DNA of 64,000 nucleotides from Arthonia radiata (lineage: Eukaryota > Ascomycota > Arthoniomycetes > Arthoniales > Arthoniaceae), in NCBI GenBank assembly GCA_002989075.1, contig PSQN01000001.1:124001-188000 (forward strand). The letters run 5' to 3'. The notes beneath the pieces are model-generated. The model worked only from the letters and a program-made list of their open reading frames with translations, was not told the DNA's origin and ran no database searches. Of the stretch, positions 54,806 through 64,000 are shown piece by piece; position 1 is the stretch's first letter; the number at the start of each line of letters is the position of its first letter. The translations under genes were made by a program, and so were the position numbers.

Positions 54806-57223
54806 TTATGATAGCTGAACAAATGCCCACAATGGGGCTTGAGATTTCCAGGCGTCTTTGTGGGCAGTTCCAATAGCGACTCGGTGCAAGTACTGACCTC
54901 TCGTAACGACAAGCATAATTTTATAGTAGGACCAGAGCTGAATGACCGCAGGCTTTCTTGTTGTGTTGAATCCTTTATCAACAAACCAGACATCATTCGC
55001 GTTGCCTCCGAAGCCACCCCTCCATACAGTTCTCTCCGTGCTTTTCGCTTCACAAATGAGAATGAAGGTATGTGCCTCTTGACGGAACAAATCTAGTGAC
55101 TCGTTAAAGCGTATTTGTCCAGATTCGACTCCGTGACGGTCAATAAGCAAAGCATCTCGAAGCGCAGGCTGAGCATCAGGGTGGTCTGCTGTAGCTTTCT
55201 TGATCGTAACGGGAGGCCTTACGACGTCGCCAGGAACGACTCGAAATTGCGCCACTTCGGCCCAAAAATAAAGCACCCCAAGCTGCATTGTGTGCTGGTC
55301 GAAGAAATTTGAATTTTGGTTGGAATGGTAGTGATTGCCGCTATCGTTGAGCTTAGACACGGTAATTGTACTTCTAGTATAGCTGTTGTATAGGACGAGT
55401 CTGTTTCGCATTTCACCCTGGTCGAGAGCGTGAGCTTCGTATTCGACCTCACCATGCCAGGCCACCCATGTCCAGCTTGGCAAAATCGCATCTTCTGGAC
55501 CGAAACCAACCCAGCGTGCATTTGGTCGATTTCCAGAGGCGGTTCTCACGGAGAGCGGCTCACGTGCTTCCCAAAGCAGCGCATGTCCAAGCTTATTGCT
55601 AGGTACACCTAGAATGAATGGAGTAGAATGGAGTCTCTCTAGAACTTTGGTAATTCCTATAAAGGCTTTAAGCACATCTTTAGAGACGGAAAGTTGCCGT
55701 TTCGAATACGAGTTGACAAGATAGGGAAAGATGTCCGTAAGCTGGCCATCTGACGACTGCTCGTAGATACGCGAGAACATGTTTCGAGCTCGGCTTGGAA
55801 ACTTGTCAACTTCCAGATCCTTAGAGAGTCCTTCGCACGCCTCTCCTTGGGTGCATTGGAAATAAGTCTGATACTTCGTGAACACCAGGCATTTCTTGGA
55901 CAGAACCCTCTCTTGGAATGTCCATGCTCGTGAATTCCACACGGAAGACTCTATGTCAAGTTTGCTGTATGGTAGCAGGTTGCTCATGCGTATGTTTCCC
56001 AGAGACTCAGACCACTGATGTACAGATCTTGAACTTGAAGATGATATTCCAGGGATTGGAGCTTGAGCGGTGTCACCCCCTGCCGCGATAATGGTCAGAA
56101 ATGCTGAGGAATATATCCGATCCATTTGAGATATTTGAAAGTATTTATGATCGTTATCATCTTGAACTATGCAGAGGACATCAACCCAGAGATATCTTTC
56201 GCCAAGTCTTACAGTAAGCTCAAGCGCGTCTTCGATAGTTGCTGGAAGTCTGGGTCTGCAAGGTAGATCTAGATCTTTCATTTCACCATACGGACTGAAA
56301 GAGTTTGATTTTGTTGATCGAAATGTTTGGTTCCAAGGAGGACCCCAGACATAACTCAGTGCAACAAATCTACACCGGGATGGTGCCAAAGTTACCCTTC
56401 GTTCGAGAACGTCAACAAGTCTCAATCTCCTTCTTGGCTCGTAATGGTCCCATTCCGAAATTGCGTCTGCACAAAGATGGCCATGCCGTGATTGACAATT
56501 ATTGAGCCAGCTTTGAAGAAGCTTGAAATTGCAAAACTTATCGACAGGAAGGCCACTGAAAAGAGGTGGGGTCTGAGAACCTTCCTCAAAAATGCTGAAT
56601 TCTGGACCATGCAAATTAAGCTGAGGATCATCAGCTTCAGGATGTCGACGATTGAGATGCAAGTGATATAATTTCTGCAGGCCGTGCCCCAGAGTCGACG
56701 CAACTGAAACGTACCCGCTGCGAAGAGAATAGTCTTCTTCAAACGGAACCAGCGCACAACCAGTGTAAGATTGAGGCTGCAAAAGCACCGATCTCATTGT
56801 CAGCTCGAGTGTAAATGCAACGATGCGACACATTGGGCAACTGGCGTTTGCAAAGATGTCATCGAGATAGCCTAAGTCCACGCTGTTCGCAGGCCCATTT
56901 GCTCTTGAAAGAGCGTTGAAGTTAATGTCCGTATGTTGTGGACACATCTTTTGGGAGTGCTGTCCCTGCTGTAAAGCATCTGTACTGTAACGCTTAAGAA
57001 GATATCTAAGCTTTGCACGTCTTTGGTCGTATCGGTCCGATCTTGGAGTCGAGCGATGTTGTGACGTTAATTCAACGCCAAACGAGATTGATGATCCATC
57101 TGAATTGGTGATGCGCCTCAATGCAGCATTGGTACCATCGCTGGTTGCTTCCCCACAAAAGAAATCTCGCATGCGGCGAGATTGTTGATCCATCTTAGTC
57201 TTCGATGGGTTTAAATGCAGCAT
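54806..57223 (-). CDS. HET-domain (heterokaryon incompatibility) protein
   Basis: Uninterrupted 805-residue frame from ATG 57223 (MLHLNPSKTKMDQQSRRM); a second ATG at residue 11 is also possible. The N-terminal region has a CPMC pair near residue 130. The HET domain begins near residue 284 with RFVALSYVWG, continues with the LWVDVLCIVQDD block near 342 and YSSAFLTIIAAGGD, and ends with WNSRAWTFQERVLSKKCLVF near 432. These are the three conserved HET blocks. A long C-terminal part follows with no recognised domain. HET proteins trigger cell death after fusion of unlike hyphae or act in related recognition. GC-balanced and free of stops, so probably functional, although it is bounded by decayed repeats and flanked on its 5' side by one copy of a duplicated sequence. 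Confidence 0.9.
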   Translation of the reverse strand: MLHLNPSKTKMDQQSRRMRDFFCGEATSDGTNAALRRITNSDGSSISFGVELTSQHRSTPRSDRYDQRRAKLRYLLKRYSTDALQQGQHSQKMCPQHTDINFNALSRANGPANSVDLGYLDDIFANASCPMCRIVAFTLELTMRSVLLQPQSYTGCALVPFEEDYSLRSGYVSVASTLGHGLQKLYHLHLNRRHPEADDPQLNLHGPEFSIFEEGSQTPPLFSGLPVDKFCNFKLLQSWLNNCQSRHGHLCADAISEWDHYEPRRRLRLVDVLERRVTLAPSRCRFVALSYVWGPPWNQTFRSTKSNSFSPYGEMKDLDLPCRPRLPATIEDALELTVRLGERYLWVDVLCIVQDDNDHKYFQISQMDRIYSSAFLTIIAAGGDTAQAPIPGISSSSSRSVHQWSESLGNIRMSNLLPYSKLDIESSVWNSRAWTFQERVLSKKCLVFTKYQTYFQCTQGEACEGLSKDLEVDKFPSRARNMFSRIYEQSSDGQLTDIFPYLVNSYSKRQLSVSKDVLKAFIGITKVLERLHSTPFILGVPSNKLGHALLWEAREPLSVRTASGNRPNARWVGFGPEDAILPSWTWVAWHGEVEYEAHALDQGEMRNRLVLYNSYTRSTITVSKLNDSGNHYHSNQNSNFFDQHTMQLGVLYFWAEVAQFRVVPGDVVRPPVTIKKATADHPDAQPALRDALLIDRHGVESGQIRFNESLDLFRQEAHTFILICEAKSTERTVWRGGFGGNANDVWFVDKGFNTTRKPAVIQLWSYYKIMLVVTRGQYLHRVAIGTAHKDAWKSQAPLWAFVQLS

Positions 57224-57424
57224 TCGAACCGTCGCTGGACTTATTCAAGGATGATCGTGTTTATATTGTCTGATGGGTATTTGTCGAGAGCATGCGGCAA
57301 GGCCTTGAACCAGGTTGAGTGAATGCGTGCGTCAGCTCCAAGGCCCCTGATTTGCCTGAGCACCTAACGTTAAGATGTTATTGGCTCGAAACATAGTATG
57401 AAGTAGCGGAGTAAATCTATAGAT

Positions 57425-57865
57425 GCAATAGGGGATGGGTGGAAAGACGGGAGGACAGGCGAGATATGAGAGGTGATGGGCTGTTCTGTGCCTTATGTAG
57501 CGACAGATGGCTACAATAAGCGAGCAATGATGTTATGCTGCAGGCTCAGCGCGTAATTTGTCATTCCCGTTGGCGAAGGACTGCAGATCAGGTATCACTG
57601 CAGCAGGCAGCAGGCAATAGGAAAGGCGGAGTTGTCAAGGTTAGGATTATTACGTTATAGATGGTGTATGGTGGATCATACAACGTACAATCTTATATGC
57701 AACCAAGGCGAGCTGACCTGAGTAAGTTCGTCAAGTGAGAGAGAGAGGATGATTTGTTGTGTCAAGCAGACCACCAAACCCTCGAAGATGCGGAGCCATG
57801 GCGCCAGCGATGGTGATCGTTACTAATTTTAGCTGTACGCACGTGCATTTTCTCAGCCCTAGTAG
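57425..57865 (+). repeat. Direct duplicate, copy 2
   Basis: Same orientation as 48945-49405, with more transitions and small indels than expected for a recent copy. Starts about 200 bp upstream of the HET start codon. It may include part of the HET promoter. Confidence 0.75.
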
Positions 57866-57995
57866 TCGCGACGTAACTCGTATTTAGACAAATCAGACAA
57901 TTATCGACATCATGTAACTTTACAATCCTGAGGTAAAAAGCTGGGTCTAGGGTTGACACGTGTCTGTGTATGGCACGTGCAAATGAAGTCCTACA

Positions 57996-58417
57996 TGTTG
58001 TAAGGGATAGCGGATACTGTCGCTCGATTGCTACTACCGACCTTGACATGCTACAGTGTCTAGGAGACCCCTTATATATCCTACCTTTGCTAATGCTGCT
58101 GCCTAGCACTGCCTCCTGATCGACGGCGATGAGACCCCTGATTCTAGTATAGTATCGGTAGAACCAGGAATCCTGGTTTGCTACTATAGCGTAGAAGAAG
58201 TACTTACAATACTATATATAGTAGAACCTGTAATAAGGTATATAGCTTTTATTACATTCCAACTAATATAGTAGGAAGGTAGGTACATAAGAATAAGACA
58301 GAAAATATAAGTACGTCTATTACGTAATTCTAATATATATCTATTTAGATAATTCTCTACCAGGTATCCTATATCTTAGTATAGCTATCTAGACTAGGCA
58401 ATTCTATATACAATATA
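57996..58417 (-). repeat. Copia 3' LTR
   Basis: 422 bp. On the minus strand it begins TATATTGTATATAG directly after the polypurine tract and ends CCCTTACAACA. The distal half recurs at 53388-53618, the proximal half at 16661-16841, and the last ~55 bp at 47839-48060. The minus-strand frame at 57762-58109 is a reading of LTR plus flank, not a gene. Confidence 0.85.
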
Positions 58418-58999
58418 CCCCCTTAGAATTACTAATATAGGTAAATAATAAGCTAAATATTATTGTTTTAAACAAAAGAAACGGCCTACCGAAGGTAGTA
58501 AGTAACAAAAGAAATAGCGTACGTACTACGGCTAGGCGTAGAGCTCTAATTATCGAATAAAGCCTATCTATGTTAGAAGTAGTAAAGGCTTAATAAGACT
58601 ATCTGTAGCTTAATCTATAGTATCTATCTTTTAAATGTAGATAGAGCGGTTTTCGACTAATTATTGATAGATATAATTAGCTAGATTAATATACTTAGAG
58701 CGCTTATAATTAGTATAATTAGTAGCTAGGTTAATAGCGCTATTACTATCCTTATAGATCGTAATTAGTAAATTAGCTAATTTAGTAAGGTAAAGTTTCT
58801 TAAGTATATTATTTAACTAGAGAACATCTCTAGTTATTTTAAATAAGATATAGTATTCTACTTCGGTAGTAGAGAAAACCGCCTTCTTCTAGAGTTTACT
58901 GCGCTAGACAATAGGGCTACCGCTAATCTTAATAATAGAGCCGCTTGTCGACTTATAGTTGTCTAGGTCGCTAGTATAGTTGATATCGCTAAAGGCATC
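57996..58999 (-). mobile_element. Ty1/Copia 3' end, cut by a Gypsy insertion
   Basis: On the minus strand, Copia RNase H relics (SDINYTSDLDNYKSTSGSII, then VFSTTEVEYY) lead to a polypurine tract (TCTAAGGGGG) and an LTR. It is the same family as 16661-20640 but clearly less decayed. The upstream part is missing because the Gypsy LTR begins at 59000. It is broken. Confidence 0.85.
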
Positions 59000-59471
59000 T
59001 ATTATAGGTACCAGCTCTAGATAGCTTAGCGTACGTCTAAGTATTAACTACCGCTAGTTATCTTAGCCCTACTAGCGTTATTCCCGACTAAGCCTATAAA
59101 CCTGCTATAGATATTATCGAACAAGACGGCTAGAAAGGCCTATATTCCTTATAAACCTAATATAAGCATTATTAAGATTAATAGATATAGAGAAACTCTT
59201 CTATATACTTTAGACTATATAGCTAAACTAATAGCTAACCTTAAGATAGAATTTAGTCTATTAACTTAATATTTAAATATAAGTTTATTAACTATATTTA
59301 AGTAATATACTTTACCTTCTATCTACTTAGTTAAGCCCCTCTTACCCTTTATAATCTGTCTTACTTCTCCTATCTTTTAGTCTCTAGTATATAAGATACC
59401 CCTCTACTAAGGTTAATAAATATACAAGATAAGTAAACCTTAGTTTAGTTCTTATAGCGACCGGCGTTATA
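59000..59471 (+). repeat. 5' LTR of the 59000 Gypsy element
   Basis: 472 bp, TATTATAGGTACCAGC...GGCGTTATA, a type A LTR matching 3870-4342. It abuts truncated Copia sequence at 58999. Confidence 0.88.
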
Positions 59472-61771
59472 CTTTAATAGACTCGCTATAAAAGTAGAGA
59501 AAGTAGATTAATTATATTTACTACTTTAGTATCTAATAGCTATAATGCAACAAATAGGTTAGCTAATAAGATAGCTAGTATAAGTAAGATATTAGATATT
59601 AACACTAAAATAGAAAAAAGCTTCTTAAATAAACGTTCTAAAGTTACTTTATTCTTAATACGCTTAGCTATATACTTTAAAACTTATAAAGACTAGTTTC
59701 TAAATAACACTACTATAGTTCTATTTGCTATCTCTTCTATAGATAGAGACGTCTATAAGTAGGTTAAGTACTATTTCGATAATTTCTTGTTTACTTCGAT
59801 AAAGAATAGGCGCGACGATACCAATAAATTCTTTGTAAGCTTTACCTTCTTTTAAAAGAAGCTCCGTAAAATCTTTAGACAAACTAACGCTAAACATATT
59901 GCTACTAGAAAGCTTTAGAACCTTAAGCAAATAGAACCAGCAAGCAGGTACGCTACTAAATTTATATAGTATACTAATTAAATAGAATAAAACAAGAAGC
60001 CCCTTATTAAGACCTTTTATAAAGGACTTAAAGATTATATTAAGGAAATAATTTATATTTATAAAGAGAAGTTTAATAATCTAGATAGCTTTATACAACG
60101 AGCAAAGGAGATCGACGACAGTAACTTTAAAAGATAAATAGAGAAGAAGAGTAACCCTACTAATAGATTCTATAGAACAAAGAATCGAGTAAACTTACAA
60201 TAAGATCGAGACGATCTAATAGAGTTAGATTTTATAAAGTCTTAAGGGAAACTAAACAATTAGAAAAGAGAATATAAAATAAAGAATAAGCTATACTTAT
60301 ATTACAGAAAACTAAAGCATTAAGTTAAGAAATACAATTTTAAAAAATAACAGTTTAATAGTACTAGACAAAGTAGATATAATAATCGATCTTAAAAACC
60401 CTACTCTCTATAATAATAGCTTAATATAATTATCTAGATATAAAAGAATAACGGCCGCAATAAGATAATAGAATTACTAGTAGCCTTCTCCGACCGCTAG
60501 TATATAAACCTAACTAGAGGTCGTCCTCTTTAAGGATTAGGACTCTTATCTAAGGTTAACTAGAACTAGTATAAGTACGTAACTAGACTAACTAAGAAGC
60601 AGAAGAATATCTATTAGGGTACCTTCTATAACTAAGAGAATACTTATTAGACTACTTCTAATAGAAAGCACAACAAGCTAAACTTATTTAATTTATATAA
60701 AAACTAGGATATAGATAGTAAGTTATAGAAAGAAACAAAGAAACAATAAATAGGACAGAAACAACAAAACCTATAGAACTAAAACAATATTAACCGTACT
60801 ATTCTAAGGTATTAGATATAGAGTACCGTTATACTATATAAAATACTATTCTAGACCGTATACTATAATAATAATTATACGATCTATAAATCTAATAAGT
60901 TAGAGTTAAGATAGTAGCTAAAGAAACTAATATCTCTAAAATAAGGTTTAATACAAGAACTAGGTCTTATTTAAAGATAACCTAGATTACCTTATTTAGA
61001 GACCTAAGGGAAATTTAAGGAAGAATAGACTATAGAAGCTAAGTAAGATAGTACCTACGATATATTATAGGTAAGATAATAACTTAAAGATAAAAATATA
61101 GATTCTAATAGTATAGAATCCTCTCTTAAGAACAATACTAACTAGAAAGAATAAACTCTATTCCGTTAGAAAGAAATAATATAGAGACTTTATTAGTTAG
61201 CCTTCTACAATAGAAAGTTAAGCGCTAATAAGAATATTAACGATATTCTAGGATATATTTACTTACGCCTATAATAACTAGTTAACTATCTTATTAGAGA
61301 TTTAAAATTATATAGTTAGTACTAATACCTTTAACTAACAATATATAACTTATAAATATAATAAGTTTTAACTAGCAATAGTTATATAATTAAAGTAGAG
61401 ATTGTAAATAACAAACTAAACGTTTTAATAAAAGTAGTACTAAGATATCCTATATAAGAGTTCTTATAGTAGATTAACTAATAATATGTTCTAGTATCTA
61501 AAATACTTTAGAACGTATATAATTAATAGAGAAAAGACTAAGCTAACTACTTTAAGAGCAGTAGTACCGGCCTATCTAACAGTTAAATCCTCTAGAAGCC
61601 TAGCTCTACGTAAGCTTAGCTGCCTACAGAATATATCTATATACTTAAGCAATAATAAACTATAAAAATATTAATATTATAATCGATTTAGACGCAATAG
61701 ACAACTTTATCTCGATACGCTACGTTAAGAAGTACCAAATAAGAATATATAAGAAGAAATTACTCTATATA
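59000..61771 (+). mobile_element. Ty3/Gypsy retrotransposon, 5' part (type A LTR), truncated
   Basis: 5' LTR (59000-59471), primer-binding region (CTTTAATAGACTCGC), gag with a zinc-knuckle relic (about 60290, LYYRKLKH.VKKYN), and the start of protease (about 61600-61770) on the + strand. It matches the reverse complement of the 30445-37785 element until about 61771, where another LTR begins. Heavily broken; a fossil. Confidence 0.88.
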
Positions 61772-62237
61772 TATTATAAGTCTACCTTATCTAAATCTAA
61801 ATAGAAAACATACGAGGTTAGACTAAGCTCTAAATTAGAATACACTAATTAGAGAAAGACGTTAAAGATATAGCTAACTTATATGTCTACTACGACTATA
61901 GAACGTTAAAGACGTTTAGAATAGATATAGAGCTATACGTCTACTACGTCCTCTAGCAGGATATACTAATGTACCTTAGACTATATAGCTAGACTAATAA
62001 CCGACCTTAGAATAGACGTTAGTCTATTAACTTAATATCTAAATATAAGTTTCTTAACTATATTTAGGTAACGTACTTTACCTTCTATTTACTTTAGTTA
62101 AGCCTCTCTTACTATCTATAATCTATCTTACTTCTCCTATCTTTTAGTCTCTAGTATATAAGATATCTACTACTAAGGTCAATAAGTATATAAGGTAAGT
62201 AAGTCTTAGTTTGGTTCTTCTAGCAACCGGTATTATA
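61772..62237 (+). repeat. 5' LTR, type C
   Basis: 466 bp. Its last ~270 bp match the other Gypsy LTRs (CTTAGACTATATAGC through GGTATTATA), while its first ~190 bp are unique in the window. The start is inferred from the point where homology between the interrupted protease region and the 30445 element stops. Confidence 0.75.
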
Positions 62238-64000
62238 CTTTAATAGACTCGCTATATATAATGCATAAACGTTCCGATAGCGAATTAAGACAGAATGTTG
62301 CCTATTTAGGAAGGCTGCGATCCTAGGAGGATATCTTTCCTCTAGTAGACGCATCCCTTTCTAGTCTCCTTAATAATTAGCTTGAACACTAGTAGAACCT
62401 ATTTAGACCCTTTTTGCTATCTAACTGCTTTCTGCCCTATACCTAGATTACATTCTAATTATTCTAAACCTACAAGGAGGGCGGCCGGCAGTTAGATACC
62501 TTATTAACGTCGCTTAGAGGTTAACTCGGTATAATCGAGTATAGCTGAGACTCTATATATACGTTAAAATAAATAATATTAAAATTAATTGATGGCCGGT
62601 GCTAGCAAGTACCGTATTTAAAGAGAACGAGTAAGAAACTAAGTACGCAACGGTAGTCGCTTTATATCCGCTGTACAAGTAGAATATAGAGCGTAGCAAA
62701 ATATAGCTAACGCCAAAGAAGACTAGGACCCTTATATAGAATTTAGCGACGATAATAAGTAAGAGGGCTTATAAGCCGGCGAACAGACGCCGAGTAGATC
62801 GTAAACTGAGAAGAACAATAGTCTAAACCAAAACAATAACGATAACGAAGGGGCTTATTAAGACTCTAACTACAAAGAATCCCTCTTTAGCGTCTCTTTA
62901 AGCGTTAAGGTACGAAAGCTAAGATAAGAACTGCTAGCATAGTAGCAGCAGTACACTATTAAGAAGCTTAAACTTAAAAAGCGAATGCTTAAAGTTAAGC
63001 TCTAGTCTGTTTGCAATTTAAAAGCTAATAGCAAGCAGCTATAGAGCGATTTAAGTCTTTAAAGCTAGATTAACGAGCTTCTTAAGAAAGAGGCGTCTAA
63101 GCTTAAGAGAGCTATAAGCTCTATAAGCACTCGATAGACTTAAACTATTAAGAAAAGATTTTAGATAGCTAACGTATCGGACCCCAACAACGTTCGTATT
63201 ATTATTTAGTATGTTTAGAGACTCTCTAGAGACCTAGTAGATAGGTAGCAAACTTACGCCGAAAAGAATAAAGAGAAGACGTCGCTCTACGTATAGGCGT
63301 ACTTTAAAGGATAGATAATAGAATATATCGTCGACCTAGCTATAGCTACTATAGCTAATACAGAAAAGTTCTTTATATTAATATAGAGTTCGACGCAGAA
63401 GCTTAAGAACTTTCTAAGCTTTCTACAGAATAAAGAAACTAAGTTACTAAGTAGCAAGATACTAGACCCGAATTAGGCCGCATTCTACTATACGTACTTA
63501 TCTTTATAAATTAAGGTAAAGCTAATTGAGTAAAGTTTCTTAGAGAACCTGCTTAAAGACATAAACGAGCTTCTAAAGAAAGTTTATTAATATATAAATA
63601 TTAATCGTAGTATATCGCAGGACGCTTGCAATATTAATATAAACCGAAATCGCTTCGGTAGCGGATCGAGTATAAACTATAGCGGTTATAACGCTAGAGT
63701 ATCTCTATAGGGGTTGGGCCGCGGACGAGGCAGTTTATACCGAGAACGAGGCAACTTACCGGTCCGACAAAGAGATAATAGCTCTGCCGCATAGAGGCAA
63801 CTAGAGTCAATATATAGTAAGACAAATATTATCTACTTTATATACAATTAGAAAGGACATTATATCACTAAATATACTATGCCTTAAACCGGTGTTAATT
63901 CGACGCTAGTTAGGCAGAGAAACAATAGGCCCCGAGGGTAAGCCTCGCGTTCCTAAAGCTTGGGGCTGTTAATTAACGGCGAGGACGAATTAAAGTCTTG
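61772..64000 (+). mobile_element. LTR retrotransposon, 5' part (type C LTR), runs off the right edge
   Basis: A 5' LTR (61772-62237) and the shared primer-binding region (CTTTAATAGACTCGCTATA) are followed by a leader unlike the type A elements. Then comes a gag-like relic starting near 62592 with Lys/Gln-rich helical sequence, a conserved block near 63180-63300, an Arg/Gly-rich stretch near 63700-63780 and a CCHC zinc-knuckle relic near 63830-63890 (QKGHYITKY-like). It inserted into the 59000 element. Broken; the pol region lies outside the window. Confidence 0.75.

Noticed and set aside
57762-58109. Minus-strand frame of 115 codons
   Set aside because: It crosses the LTR border at 57996 and is a reading of LTR plus the duplicated flank, with no protein similarity.
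59721-59930. Minus-strand frame of 69 codons
   Set aside because: Antisense to the gag relic of the 59000 Gypsy element.

Overview
The window looks like a piece of a filamentous ascomycete genome (Pezizomycotina, perhaps Dothideomycetes; the species cannot be fixed from sequence alone). Three things point there: short introns of about 44-90 bp with GT...CTGAC...AG signals, fungus-specific families (FMP52-like, Met10-type sulfite reductase, HET domain, NACHT-HEAT protein, DUF6601-like), and a two-compartment layout. GC-balanced gene islands alternate with very AT-rich, TpA-rich tracts whose repeat copies differ mostly by C/T and G/A changes, as expected from repeat-induced point mutation (RIP).

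Layout. 1-5.63 kb: the 3' part of a decayed Ty3/Gypsy element on + with its 3' LTR, then featureless AT-rich DNA. 5.63-16.66 kb: a housekeeping island with an FMN/FAD oxidoreductase (+), an FMP52-like protein (-), the sulfite reductase flavoprotein subunit MET10 (+), a membrane-anchored GDSL esterase with eight exons (-), a small Cys-motif protein (-) and a gamma-glutamylcyclotransferase/AIG2-like protein (-). FMP52 and MET10 share a divergent promoter with a sequence matching the CYS3/MetR sulfur-regulator consensus. 16.66-38.5 kb: nested retrotransposons. These are a Ty1/Copia remnant (-), a Gypsy element at 21300-29099 with its target duplication and a younger solo LTR inside it, and a second Gypsy element at 30445-37785 that split an older Myb/SANT-type repeat. 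38.5-46.6 kb: a graveyard of host genes, namely a Myb-like fragment, a SesB-type hydrolase/NACHT/HEAT-repeat NLR pseudogene (-) with a solo LTR in it, and a head-to-head DUF6601-like pseudogene (+).

46.6-57.9 kb: a second GC-balanced stretch. It holds a gene with a STAND-type fungal N-terminal region interrupted by a solo LTR, a ~430 bp sequence present twice as direct copies about 8.5 kb apart, a second copy of the Myb/SANT repeat, a dynamin-like pseudogene reduced to stalk and GTPase effector domain, and an intact-looking 805-residue HET-domain gene (-). 58.0-64.0 kb: a Copia end cut by a Gypsy element, which is in turn cut by a third LTR element running off the right edge.

Taken together, a conserved metabolic island with sulfur-related genes lies beside a rapidly decaying block. 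That block carries several genes of families tied to fungal self/non-self recognition (HET, NACHT-HEAT NLR, STAND-like) or often found near them (dynamin-like). Target duplications and empty-site comparisons within the window give a relative order for most insertions.
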